Below, one piece after another: positions 1-8,178 of a stretch of 64,000 bases of DNA (positions within the stretch are counted from its first letter, which is position 1; every line of letters begins with the position of its first letter). The translations under genes and the position numbers were made by a program. The DNA lies in NCBI RefSeq assembly GCF_004078655.1, contig NZ_RZNC01000002.1, positions 186,001 to 250,000 of the forward strand, read 5' to 3'. Under the pieces are notes generated by a model, which made no database searches, was not told where the DNA came from, and saw only the letters and a program-made list of their open reading frames with translations. Source of the stretch: Labedella populi. Lineage in GTDB: Bacteria; Actinomycetota; Actinomycetes; Actinomycetales; Microbacteriaceae.

Positions 1-497
1 TCCCGCACGGTGCGCCCCGTGTAGGCGGTGAAATCGTGCGCTCCCAGTACATGACGACGCTCGTCGTCATCAATGTCGCCGAGCAGCACTTTCGCGACGG
101 CGGTGGCATGGAGTGGGGCGGGAAGTCCGACTCGAGAGTACATGCGCAGCTTGTGCCCGGAGTCGACCTTGTCGACGTAGGTGACCACGCCGTCGCGGTA
201 CTCCGCCAGGTGCACCGTCTGCCCGATCTGCCGAGCCAGCGCCCGCATGTGCGGCGCAGCAGCCTCGCGGACGTCGTCCGTCTCGGGGGCGTTGTGCGAG
301 AAGCGGTACAGCGTCGGGCCGATGCGATAGCGGTGCTGGCTGTCGCGCGTGACGTAGCCTCGCGCCTCGAGCACCCGCAGCAGGCGGAGCACCGTCGTTT
401 TGTGCACCTCGAGCCTCGCGGCGAGCTCGTCGAGGGAACCGCAACCCTCAGCGACGAGGTCCAAGGCGTCGAGGGAGCGCTCGAGCGATTGGCTCAT
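1..497 (-). CDS. IclR-family transcriptional regulator (3' end outside window)
   Basis: The reading frame starts at the ATG at 497-495 and stays open to the window edge, giving about 165 residues. The N-terminus has the IclR winged helix: a Ser-Leu-Asp-rich first helix, then EVHKTTVLRLLRVLEARGYV as the recognition helix and wing, followed by the start of the effector-binding domain (HMRALARQIGQTVHLAEYRDG). IclR proteins sense small carbon metabolites and usually control neighbouring catabolic genes. It lies downstream of, and in the same direction as, the ROK/SelA-like/esterase genes but has its own 150-bp upstream gap with a candidate operator. The C-terminal effector domain is not visible, so the ligand cannot be guessed. 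Confidence 0.85.
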   Translation of the reverse strand, partial: MSQSLERSLDALDLVAEGCGSLDELAARLEVHKTTVLRLLRVLEARGYVTRDSQHRYRIGPTLYRFSHNAPETDDVREAAAPHMRALARQIGQTVHLAEYRDGVVTYVDKVDSGHKLRMYSRVGLPAPLHATAVAKVLLGDIDDDERRHVLGAHDFTAYTGRTVR

Positions 498-566
498 GCG
501 CACACCGGAGCGGGGTGGGGAGTCGGGTCGGACACTCGACAATCGTAGGGGGAATGAGCGGACACT

Positions 567-591
567 GCAACAGGCGTTGCGCCATACGCAA
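567..591. promoter_or_regulatory. Candidate IclR operator (overlapping inverted repeats)
   Basis: Upstream of the IclR gene are two overlapping dyads: GCAAC-AGGC-GTTGC at 567-580 and TTGCG-CCATA-CGCAA at 577-591. A 15-bp palindrome with 5-bp arms is a common shape for IclR-family boxes, and autoregulation is usual in the family. The assignment to this regulator is inferred from position only. Confidence 0.4.
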
Positions 592-647
592 TCGTGAAAG
601 GCGGCACGATCCGAAGGGCCCTCCCGCTCGGCGAGGCCGCTCGCCGA

Positions 648-1772
648 TCAGATCGTCGCGATCGTCCGGCTGAGGAGGAGATCGGCCATGCCGATGAGGA
701 CGACGTCCTCATCGTGCGAGCCCGGACGCACTCGGCACGGGTGCCCGGTTCCGATTCGTCGGAGACCGGCGATCGCCGTCTCCGCGGCGGCGGCGATCGC
801 CGCGACGTCCAGGTCGTGTGGCCCCTCGATGACGATCTCGGGCACGTCGAGCATCGCGACCACGGGGGCGAGCTGCTCGCCGAGCACCGCGCCGACCCTC
901 TGCAGGAGGCCAAGGTCGCCCCCCTGCTCGAGCAGGTGCTGGATCGTCGCCTCCACCGTCACGGGAGAGTCACCCGGACCGGGCATGGTGATGTGGCCGA
1001 GCTCGCCGGCTGCGTTGTTCGCACCGCGGACGAGATGACCGTTCACGATGGCGGCGCCTCCGAGGCCGGTGCCGATGCGCACGAGGAGCAGATCCTCACT
1101 GCCGTCCACATTCAATTCGGCGGTGACCGCAGCGTTCGCGTCATTCTCGACGATCGTCGGCACACCGAATCGCTCGGAAACCTGGGTCGCGAGCGGTAGC
1201 CGTCGCCACCCGAGATTGGTGGACTCGACGACCGTTCCGCTGCCGTCGACGATGCCGGGGGAGCCGATGCCGATCCCGCCGATCCGGGGGGCTGTGGCGG
1301 ATTGCAGACGGGCTATCAGGTTCACGACGGCGGTCAGCGCCCCTCCGCCCGTCAGATCGCCGCGGACCTCGGCTCGGTGCAGGATCTCCCCGGTGATGGA
1401 GAGCACGGCGCCGTGGAAGCGGTGGGGCTGGCTCAGGTCGATGGCGATGATGGCGAACGCGAGCGGATTGACCTGCAGGGGAGTGGCGGGCTTTCCCGGA
1501 CGGCCCTTCGACTCGCGGGCGCCGGTCTCGATGAGGAGGCCGTCTCCGACGAGACCGCCGACGAGGTCCGACACCGTGATGCGCGAGAGCCCCGTGATGC
1601 GCGCGACGTCGGCGCGACTCACGTCGGGTGTGCGCAGGACCGTGCGCAGGACGAGGGTGCGGTTGTGTGCACGGGCGTCGGTCGGCAGCAGCTTCTTCGA
1701 GTCGGAGCGAGTCCACGGGTCCGGCAGAACCATCGCCAAACTCCGTCCTTCCCCGATGCGGGCGTGAGTCAT
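648..1772 (-). CDS. ROK-family transcriptional repressor (NagC/XylR type)
   Basis: This 374-residue protein has an N-terminal winged helix (about residues 33-95, with SRADVARITGLSRITVSDLV) joined to a ROK sugar-binding domain (about 105-370). The domain has the glycine-rich phosphate loop region and the conserved ENDANAA motif. The usual ROK zinc site (GH followed by CxCGxxGCxE) is not complete: GELGHITM is present, but the cysteine cluster is replaced by a proline/glutamate stretch. That fits a sugar-responsive repressor rather than a kinase. It ends a minus-strand run with a SelA-like enzyme and two esterases and probably controls the divergent sugar ABC operon; the inducer is unknown. Confidence 0.85.
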   Translation of the reverse strand: MTHARIGEGRSLAMVLPDPWTRSDSKKLLPTDARAHNRTLVLRTVLRTPDVSRADVARITGLSRITVSDLVGGLVGDGLLIETGARESKGRPGKPATPLQVNPLAFAIIAIDLSQPHRFHGAVLSITGEILHRAEVRGDLTGGGALTAVVNLIARLQSATAPRIGGIGIGSPGIVDGSGTVVESTNLGWRRLPLATQVSERFGVPTIVENDANAAVTAELNVDGSEDLLLVRIGTGLGGAAIVNGHLVRGANNAAGELGHITMPGPGDSPVTVEATIQHLLEQGGDLGLLQRVGAVLGEQLAPVVAMLDVPEIVIEGPHDLDVAAIAAAAETAIAGLRRIGTGHPCRVRPGSHDEDVVLIGMADLLLSRTIATI

Positions 1773-1784
1773 GGGGCCACCCGA

Positions 1785-2840
1785 CTACATGATGTCACAC
1801 GCACGCAGAAGCGCTGCGATGACGACATCTTCTTCGCCGGGGCGGACGGGTTGTGGATTGAGGGCGACGGCGCTTCCGGCGACGAGTACGGCGACGCGTG
1901 GTTCCTGCCTCCACATCGCGTCGCGGACCTCGGTGGCGCGTGTCACCGAACCCAGACCGACCAGCGCGCGGCTGTGAGGTTGTCCCGCCTCGCTCGGAAA
2001 CCCGCGGTCGGCGGGGAGCCCCGCGGCCCTGGCCTGATCGATCCACGCGGTGACGACCGACTCGTAGCGAGCGAGCACTGCCGGTTCGTCGATGCTGAGC
2101 GCGTGTTCCACAGCGGCGACGATCCCCGCGAGCGACTCCTTGGTGACCTTCATCCCTCGGCCGATCCCCTGATGCGGGGCGGCGTGGGCTCGGACGCCGC
2201 GAACGATGTCGCGGCGCCCGAGGACGAGGCCGCTGTCCTGCGGGCCGCCGAGCCCCTTTCCTCCCGAGAAGACGACCACGTCGGCACCGAGGCCGCGAGT
2301 GAAGTCCCACATCGACGCGACGGGAGGGATCTGCGCAGCCGCATCGACGATGACCGGCACATTCCCGGCGTGCGCACGTTCGATCACCCGCTGCAGCGAG
2401 ACCTCGGTGACCGGATACTGGGTTCCGGCGAACCACACGACCGCGAGCGGATCCGACGCGAGCGCACGGTCGAGCGCCATCTCGTCGTGGGCGACGTCGT
2501 CGATCCGCACACCGAGCAGTCGCATCGCATAGTCGTAGCCGTTGCGCTGCCCACGGAACATCACGAGGTGTCGTGGCTGTACGAGCGGGAAGACTTCGAG
2601 CGACGGCGGCTCGGGTCCGGTGAGGAGCGATGCCACGGTCAGGGTGAGACCGGCGGCCGCCCCGGTCGTCACTGCGGCCGCTTCGTTGCCGGTGAGCGCG
2701 GCGATGCGGGCGCCCGCTTCGTCGTACGCGTGTGGGAGATCGACCCACGACTGTGCGGCATGGAGCATCGCCGCCACAACGGGCGCCGGCATGATGGAGC
2801 CGCCGAGCGCCGTGAGTGTCGCTGCCGCGTTGACGATCAC
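1785..2840 (-). CDS. SelA/DgaE-like PLP-dependent enzyme
   Basis: 351 residues with a fold-type I PLP architecture of the SelA-like group (selenocysteine synthase relatives, including D-glucosaminate-6-phosphate ammonia-lyase DgaE). Visible landmarks are the VIVDAAAQ aspartate (D166) for the pyridine nitrogen and FSGGKGLGGPQDSG with the probable Schiff-base lysine K195. The gene starts with GTG four bases after the preceding esterase stop, so translation is probably coupled. No SelB, SelD or tRNA-Sec signal is nearby. A role as an amino-sugar-acid or beta-hydroxy-amino-acid lyase in sugar breakdown is more likely than selenocysteine synthesis. Substrate unknown. Confidence 0.75.
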   Translation of the reverse strand: MIVNAAATLTALGGSIMPAPVVAAMLHAAQSWVDLPHAYDEAGARIAALTGNEAAAVTTGAAAGLTLTVASLLTGPEPPSLEVFPLVQPRHLVMFRGQRNGYDYAMRLLGVRIDDVAHDEMALDRALASDPLAVVWFAGTQYPVTEVSLQRVIERAHAGNVPVIVDAAAQIPPVASMWDFTRGLGADVVVFSGGKGLGGPQDSGLVLGRRDIVRGVRAHAAPHQGIGRGMKVTKESLAGIVAAVEHALSIDEPAVLARYESVVTAWIDQARAAGLPADRGFPSEAGQPHSRALVGLGSVTRATEVRDAMWRQEPRVAVLVAGSAVALNPQPVRPGEEDVVIAALLRACDIM

Positions 2841-2844
2841 GGCG

Positions 2845-3732
2845 TCATTCCCCGGGCAGCGGGATCATCGCGTCGACGTACCGGCTCATCGCGGGTGCGC
2901 CGAGCTGCGCGGCGAGCCAGGCGTCGCGCGCGTCGTCGTCGATGCGGTCATGACCGGTCGGGACGAGGGTATCCGTCGTGCCTCCGAGCCTCGAGGCGAG
3001 CGCGGCACCCGAGGCAGAGCCGTCGCTGACGAGTGCGGCGGCCGTGACGTCACCGGCGAGCGCGAGCGGGTCGTACAGCGCCGTCGTCGACCGGGCGGCG
3101 GCGAGTTCGTCGTCGGTGCTGTGGCGGCGGAAGTCGTTGAGGCTCTCCAACGGGTACGCGCGGGTGGACTCGGCACGTCGCCAGGGATCGGTGAGCAGCA
3201 GGCCGTCGACCCGGAGCGCACGGAAAAACGGGCGGCGTGCGGCGGTCAGCACCCCGAGGTCTTCGCCGACGGCGGCGAGACGGGCGCTGTCGACACCCGG
3301 GTGTGAGTGAAGGATCTCGGCCGCCCGGAGGCAGTCCGCGACGACGCCACGGTAGACGTATTCGGAAGCGTCGACGATGCCGTCGATGAGGAGGCCGGGA
3401 TAGGGGGCGCGGTACGGTGCGTCGGCGAGTCGCTGGCCTCGGTGCATCAGCGTGAGGATCGCGTAGCGGGCGCGGTCGTTGCTGTGCGGGGTGTGATTGA
3501 CACTTCCGTGCCGCGGGATCTCGAGCACGCCGGGGTGCGGGCCGGGCCGGGTGGGAATGCTGAGATAGCCGGCGGCACGATAGCGGCTCGAGCCGCGGTG
3601 GCCGATGGACGAGAAGGTGATGGTGGAGAACGTCCAGTCGGGCGTCGTCCGCGAGGGCTCCGGCGTGAGGACGAGGTTCGTCGGCACCGTCGCGAGGTCG
3701 GCGTCGAGGTCGTCCCAATAGTCCACGGTCAT
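2845..3732 (-). CDS. Acetylxylan-esterase-like protein lacking the catalytic serine
   Basis: 295 residues that align by pattern with the AXE1/cephalosporin-C deacetylase alpha/beta-hydrolases. It shares the PYPGLLIDGIVDASEYVYRGVV segment with the paralogous protein encoded just upstream. At the nucleophile elbow, where that paralog has GSSQGG, this protein reads G156-E-D158-L-G160, so the serine is absent. The region that normally carries the Asp and His is also poorly conserved. It overlaps the upstream esterase gene by ATGA. It may be a non-hydrolytic partner or subunit of the active esterase, or a decaying copy; the frame is intact. Confidence 0.7.
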   Translation of the reverse strand: MTVDYWDDLDADLATVPTNLVLTPEPSRTTPDWTFSTITFSSIGHRGSSRYRAAGYLSIPTRPGPHPGVLEIPRHGSVNHTPHSNDRARYAILTLMHRGQRLADAPYRAPYPGLLIDGIVDASEYVYRGVVADCLRAAEILHSHPGVDSARLAAVGEDLGVLTAARRPFFRALRVDGLLLTDPWRRAESTRAYPLESLNDFRRHSTDDELAAARSTTALYDPLALAGDVTAAALVSDGSASGAALASRLGGTTDTLVPTGHDRIDDDARDAWLAAQLGAPAMSRYVDAMIPLPGE

Positions 3733-4715
3733 GCGTTGCCTCCGATGAGGTCGTGCTCGCGCGCCGCCGCCGGCGAAGGGGAGAGGTGCCGCTCGAGGAA
3801 CGCGTCGATCTCCTCATTCACCCAGGGGAGTCCCGCGCCGTGCGCGCACCCCTGGTAGGTCAGGAACTGCTCGACGTGGGGGAGGCGCTCCACGAGCGCG
3901 AAGCCCGTCTCGGGTGGGCAGACGTCGTCACCGAGTCCGATGTAGACCTGCGCGGGACACGCGACGCGCTCGCTGATGTTGAGCACGTCGAGATACGAGT
4001 AGGCGGTCTCGAGCGCCGTCCGCTGCTCCGGGTGGATATGGAGGTACTCGCGGATCTCCTGGTACGGGTACGTCAGCGTGAGCCGGACGCTCGACATGAT
4101 GCCGCACAGGTACGGGGCGCCCGCGCTGATGCAGCGGACCAGGTCCGGTCGAAGCGCTGCGGTGGCCACGGCGAGGCCGCCGCCCTGGCTCGAGCCGTGC
4201 ACGCCGATGCGAGTCCGGTCGACCTCGTCGCGGTCCGCAAGGAGGTCGAGCCCGCGGACGACGTCGAGGTAGAAGCCGAGGTACGTGGCTGAGCGGGCGT
4301 CGTTGGCACCGTCGACCAGCAGACCGGGGTATCCCGGGTCGATCTGGTCGCGCGCCCGCACCTTTCCACGCGGAGCGACGCTGAGGACGGCGTACCCGCG
4401 CAACGACCACGACTTCGCGACCGTCGGATCGGAGATGTATCCCGGGATCAAGAGGATGCCGGGAAGGTCGGCGTCCGGCGCGGCGCCTTCAGGCAGGGTG
4501 TACCACGCGCCGACGCGGACGCCTCCCGCGGACGAGTACGTGACCGCGAAGACGTCGACACCGTCGCCGGACATCGTCTCATCGAGGACGAACGCGGCAG
4601 CGGGCGCCGTGTGTTCCAGGTAGGCGAGCGCCTCGTTCCAGAAGGCATCGAGGTCGTCGGGACGGTCGACGTCGACCGGGCCGCGGGGTGTGAATCGGGC
4701 GGTGTCGGAAGGCAT
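3729..4715 (-). CDS. Acetylxylan esterase / cephalosporin-C deacetylase family hydrolase
   Basis: 328-residue alpha/beta-hydrolase of the AXE1 family, which removes O-acetyl groups from xylan or other acetylated sugars in the cytoplasm. The nucleophile elbow G174-S-S176-Q-G-G is intact. The acid (GLGDDVCPP) and histidine (GCAHGAG) regions are also present near the C-terminus, as is the family PGYPGLLVDGANDA segment. It is the first gene of the minus-strand run and overlaps the serine-less paralog by ATGA. It diverges from the sugar importer across a 275-bp regulatory gap, so deacetylation of imported oligosaccharides is a reasonable role. Confidence 0.85.
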   Translation of the reverse strand: MPSDTARFTPRGPVDVDRPDDLDAFWNEALAYLEHTAPAAAFVLDETMSGDGVDVFAVTYSSAGGVRVGAWYTLPEGAAPDADLPGILLIPGYISDPTVAKSWSLRGYAVLSVAPRGKVRARDQIDPGYPGLLVDGANDARSATYLGFYLDVVRGLDLLADRDEVDRTRIGVHGSSQGGGLAVATAALRPDLVRCISAGAPYLCGIMSSVRLTLTYPYQEIREYLHIHPEQRTALETAYSYLDVLNISERVACPAQVYIGLGDDVCPPETGFALVERLPHVEQFLTYQGCAHGAGLPWVNEEIDAFLERHLSPSPAAAREHDLIGGNA

Positions 4716-4990
4716 GTCATCTCCCCAGGACGCGTGAATGGCAGATTTGTTAACAACCTATACCTAAACGCCTAGCCGCCAGCATGACCACGAGATCCGT
4801 CGTCATTCGTACCTTGATTTTTCGTGCCCGACATGCGGTCGAAACATTCCGCCCACAGACTGACGGGGCAAGAAGTTTGTGTGGAGCATATGCATAACAC
4901 CATAATGAAGTACTCACGAAGTACCCCCACACATTGATTCAGCGTCGAAATCGTCGTGCAGCGCGACGAAGGATGGAAAAGGGAAGAGCA
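4716..4990. promoter_or_regulatory. Divergent control region with two palindromes
   Basis: This 275-bp gap separates the esterase run from the sugar importer and must hold both promoters. It contains a perfect 10-bp palindrome TTGTTAACAA at 4747-4756, close to the esterase start. It also contains GTACT-CACGA-AGTAC at 4910-4924, about 65 bp before the importer start. The region is clearly AT-richer than its surroundings. Either dyad could bind the ROK or IclR regulator encoded nearby. Core promoter hexamers are not clear enough to call. Confidence 0.4.
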
Positions 4991-6262
4991 ATGAGAATGA
5001 ACAGGTGGCTGGCCGTTGGCACGCTCCTCGTCGGAGCGTTCGCACTGTCGGCATGTGCTTCGGGCGGCGGTCAGTCGTCGGCGGAGGAATCGGACCCGAA
5101 CCTCACGGTGTGGTTCATGCGCGGCGACGTGCCCGACGCGGCGCAGGAGTGGTTGGCCAGCGAGTGGGCCGAGCGCAACGACGGCGCAGAACTCACGATC
5201 GAGATCCAGGACTGGGACGGCATCGTCACCAAGCTCCAGACCTCGCTCGCCAGCGAGTCGCAGACCCCCGACGTCGTGGAGTTCGGCAACACGCAGGTGC
5301 GCACTTTCACGAGCGTCGGGGCCCTGTCGGACATCTCCGACCTGCAGGAGGAGATCGGGGGCGACACGCTGATCCCTTCGCTCGTCGAGGCGGGCTCGAT
5401 CGACGAGACGCTGTACGCCGCTCCCTTCTTCGCCGGCTCGAGGGTGGTCTTCTACCGTGAGTCGATGCTCGAAGAGGCCGGCATCGAGGTGCCCGAGACG
5501 ATCGACGAACTCGGAGACGCCGCCGTCGCGCTGAAGGAGGCGAACAGCGACGTCGCCAACTTCGAAGGCATCTTCACCGCGGCCAAGGACCTCGGCTCGA
5601 ACCTCGGTTGGCTCTTCACCTACGGCACGCCGATCGCCGAACAGGATGGCGACCAGTGGGTCGGCACGCTTTCGACCCCCGAGGGAATCGAGGCGCTCGA
5701 GGCACTGCAGCGGATCTACACCGAGGGCATGTCGACAGCCGCCACGGCGACCGTCGACGAGACCCGCACCCCGTACGTCCCCTACAACGAGGGCCGCGCC
5801 GCGATGTTCTCGTCGCTCCCGAACGCGTGGGACGAGATCTCGCCCGAGTTGCAGGAGGATACGGGGGCCTTCGCGCTCCCCGGGACCGATGCCGGCGACA
5901 TCGGCCACGCGTTGGCCGGCGGTTCCAACATCGGCATCGCGGCGGCGTCGCCGAACCAGGAGCACTCGCGCGAGTTGCTCGCGATGATGTTCGAACCCGA
6001 GTTCCAGGAGTACTTCGCGACGGAGGGCGGGTGGGTGCCCGGAAATACGGAGTACTCGGTGCCCGCTGAAGGCAACCCGGCGGCCGAGGCGCAGGTCGCC
6101 GCGGTCGAGAACTCGATGATGACGCCGCTCGCTCCCGGCTGGGGGGTCATCGAGAGCAACGACGTCATGCGGAACCTCTTCACCGAGGTGGCCCAGGGCG
6201 GCGACGTCACTGCGCTCGCCGAGGAGTACGACGCCATCATCACGTCGCTGCTCAACGAATGA
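4991..6262 (+). CDS. Sugar ABC transporter substrate-binding lipoprotein
   Basis: About 423 residues. The ATG at 4991 was chosen because it opens a lipoprotein signal (MRMNRWLAVG, hydrophobic core, then LSACASGG lipobox) and follows the purine-rich GGGAAGAG. The earlier in-frame start would add an Arg-rich tail before the signal. The mature part has the cluster-1 (MalE/UgpB-type) look: LTVWFMRGDVPDA near the N-terminus, YAAPFFAGSRVVFYRESMLEEAGIEVPETIDEL in the middle and EFQEYFATEGGWVPG near the end. It captures a sugar, probably an oligosaccharide, outside the membrane for the two permeases that follow. No ATPase is encoded here; the family commonly shares an MsiK-type ATPase, so that is expected elsewhere. 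Confidence 0.9.
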   Translation: MRMNRWLAVGTLLVGAFALSACASGGGQSSAEESDPNLTVWFMRGDVPDAAQEWLASEWAERNDGAELTIEIQDWDGIVTKLQTSLASESQTPDVVEFGNTQVRTFTSVGALSDISDLQEEIGGDTLIPSLVEAGSIDETLYAAPFFAGSRVVFYRESMLEEAGIEVPETIDELGDAAVALKEANSDVANFEGIFTAAKDLGSNLGWLFTYGTPIAEQDGDQWVGTLSTPEGIEALEALQRIYTEGMSTAATATVDETRTPYVPYNEGRAAMFSSLPNAWDEISPELQEDTGAFALPGTDAGDIGHALAGGSNIGIAAASPNQEHSRELLAMMFEPEFQEYFATEGGWVPGNTEYSVPAEGNPAAEAQVAAVENSMMTPLAPGWGVIESNDVMRNLFTEVAQGGDVTALAEEYDAIITSLLNE

Positions 6263-6270
6263 TCACCCAC

Positions 6271-6309
6271 CACCGGTGACGGACCACACGGTCCGTCACC
6301 GGTGACGGC
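6271..6309 (+). terminator. Intercistronic hairpin after the binding-protein gene
   Basis: A perfect 15-bp stem runs from 6271-6285 (CACCGGTGACGGACC) to 6290-6304 around a 4-base ACAC loop. The right side also overlaps a 16-bp palindrome at 6294-6309, allowing an alternative fold. No U-tract follows. Such stems commonly protect or attenuate mRNA so that the binding protein is made in excess over the permeases. Confidence 0.65.
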
Positions 6310-6328
6310 TCCAGAAGGGAAAGCTGAC

Positions 6329-7285
6329 ATGGTGCTCACCGTCGACGCTCCACCGGCGACGGGCGCCCGCCCGCTGCCGCCTCGCCGGGCATCCGTGCTC
6401 CGTCGTGCCGCTCCACTGTGGCTGGGTCTGCCTGCCATCATCGTCGTCATCGTCACGCAGGGTTATCCGCTCGTGACGCAGATCATCATGTCGTTCCAAG
6501 AGTTCGGCCTCGCCCAGCAGTTCGGCCAGCCCGCCGAGTGGATCGGTCTCGACAACTACATCCGAGTGATGACCGACCCCGTCTTCTGGGGGGTCATGGT
6601 CCGCTCGGTCGTGTTCGGTGCGGTCGTCGCCGGGCTGACGATGGTGATCGGCGTCCTCGCCGCGCTCCTGATGACCAAGCTTCCCACCGTCATCCGTGTC
6701 GCCCTCCAGGTCTCGATGCTTCTCGCCTGGGCGATGCCGCACTTGTCATCGCTCACGGTTTGGCAGTGGCTGTTCAATACCCGGAACGGCGTCGTCAACA
6801 CCGTCCTCGTCGCTCTCGGCTTCGAGCAGTTCCGCGGATACGCGTGGCTGCTCGATCCCGCGTCCTTCTTCGTCATCGCCGGTGCCGTCGTCATCTGGGG
6901 CTCCGTGCCCCTCGTGATGTTCATGGTGTACGCCTCGGTGACGCAGGTCGACGAGTCGATCATGGAGGCCGCCCAGCTCGACGGCGCAGGCCCGTTCCGC
7001 CGCTTCTTCTCGGTCACGATGCCGATCATCGCGCCGGTGCTGTTCCTCGTCGGCATGCTGCAGATCATCTGGGATCTTCGCGTGTTCACCCAGATCTCGG
7101 TACTGCAGGATGCTGGCGGTGTGACGAGCGACACCAACGTGCTCGGCACGTACATCTATCAGATCGGTCTCGGGCAGGGTGATTACGGTCAGGGCTCGGC
7201 GATCGCGATGATCATGCTCGTGCTCACCCTCGTGCTCACCGCTGGGTACGTGCGACAGCTGCTCAAGAATGCGAATCAGTCATGA
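6329..7285 (+). CDS. Sugar ABC transporter permease (MalF type)
   Basis: 318 residues from the ATG at 6329, which has GAAGGGA about 8 bases upstream. There is one N-terminal membrane segment (LWLGLPAIIVVIVTQGYPLVTQI) and then five more. The BPD_transp_1 coupling loop reads EAAQLDGAGPFRRFFSVTMPII, the canonical EAAxxDGA form. It forms the membrane channel with the permease that overlaps its stop codon. Together with the upstream lipoprotein it makes a carbohydrate importer of the CUT1 class. Confidence 0.9.
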   Translation: MVLTVDAPPATGARPLPPRRASVLRRAAPLWLGLPAIIVVIVTQGYPLVTQIIMSFQEFGLAQQFGQPAEWIGLDNYIRVMTDPVFWGVMVRSVVFGAVVAGLTMVIGVLAALLMTKLPTVIRVALQVSMLLAWAMPHLSSLTVWQWLFNTRNGVVNTVLVALGFEQFRGYAWLLDPASFFVIAGAVVIWGSVPLVMFMVYASVTQVDESIMEAAQLDGAGPFRRFFSVTMPIIAPVLFLVGMLQIIWDLRVFTQISVLQDAGGVTSDTNVLGTYIYQIGLGQGDYGQGSAIAMIMLVLTLVLTAGYVRQLLKNANQS

Positions 7286-8178
7286 CCACGACCTCCGCAC
7301 CACCGAAGACCGTCGTCACTCGAGGCCGTACCACCGAGCCCCGCCGCCGCCGATCGACAAGATCGACGTCCGTTTTCGCGGTGATCGGCGTCGCCCTCGC
7401 CCTCGTGTGGGTGTTCCCCATCTACTGGATGCTCAACTCGTCTTTGCAGACCGACGAGCAGCTCTACGGCTCGGGGCTCACGCTCTTCCCCACCGACCTG
7501 TTCACCGGGAACTTCGAGCGCGTCATCGCCGACCAGTCGTTCTGGAGAGCGATGGGCATGTCCGCGACCGTCACCGCACTGGCGGTCGTCGTCGCGGTGC
7601 TCACCGCGATCGCGGCCGCCGCCGCGGTGAGCCGATTCCGGTTCCGCAGCAGGGGTGCCGTCATCCTCGTGATCCTCGTGATCCAGATGATCCCCGCCGA
7701 GGCGATGTTCATCTCGCAGTACCGGATGATGGACAGCTGGGACCTCATCAACAGTGCGCTCGGCCTGGCATTGCTGTACGCCGGTCACAGCATCCCGATC
7801 ACCATCTGGATGCTGAAGGGCTTCATCGACGGCGTGCCGTACGAGCTCGAAGAGGCCGGTCAGGTGGACGGGCTCTCGCACTTCGGCGCGTTCCGCCACA
7901 TCACGCTTCCCCTGCTGGCGCCGGGGCTGGTGGCATCCAGCATCTTCGCGTTCCTGTCCTCCTGGAATGAGTACACCCTCGCGCTCGTGATCATGAAGGA
8001 CAACGCCTTCGCGACGCTGCCGCTGTGGCTGCGTCGGTTCAACGTCAGCTACGAGGCGACCGATTGGGGCGGGATCATGGCGGGCTCCGCGCTCATCGCG
8101 ATCCCCGTCATCATCGTGTTCCTCATCGTGCAGGGGCGGATGGCGACGGGGCTCGTCGGGGGCGCGGTCAAGGGCTGA
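7282..8178 (+). CDS. Sugar ABC transporter permease (MalG type)
   Basis: 298 residues, starting inside the previous permease stop (ATGA). Six membrane segments are visible, with the MalG-like WVFPIYWMLNSSLQTDEQL motif after the first and the coupling loop ELEEAGQVDGLSHFGAFRHITLPLLAPG. The stop overlaps the ATG of the following ROK kinase (TGATG), so transport and phosphorylation genes are translationally coupled. Second half of the CUT1 channel. Confidence 0.9.
   Translation: MTTTSAPPKTVVTRGRTTEPRRRRSTRSTSVFAVIGVALALVWVFPIYWMLNSSLQTDEQLYGSGLTLFPTDLFTGNFERVIADQSFWRAMGMSATVTALAVVVAVLTAIAAAAAVSRFRFRSRGAVILVILVIQMIPAEAMFISQYRMMDSWDLINSALGLALLYAGHSIPITIWMLKGFIDGVPYELEEAGQVDGLSHFGAFRHITLPLLAPGLVASSIFAFLSSWNEYTLALVIMKDNAFATLPLWLRRFNVSYEATDWGGIMAGSALIAIPVIIVFLIVQGRMATGLVGGAVKG

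Noticed and set aside
1785-2840. Selenocysteine synthase SelA
   Set aside because: No tRNA-Sec, SelB or SelD gene is near, and the context is sugar catabolism, so a DgaE-like role is favoured.
1302-3029. A plus-strand open frame of 575 codons across the ROK and SelA-like genes
   Set aside because: It is antisense to two well-supported genes and has an Arg/Asp-rich artefact composition.
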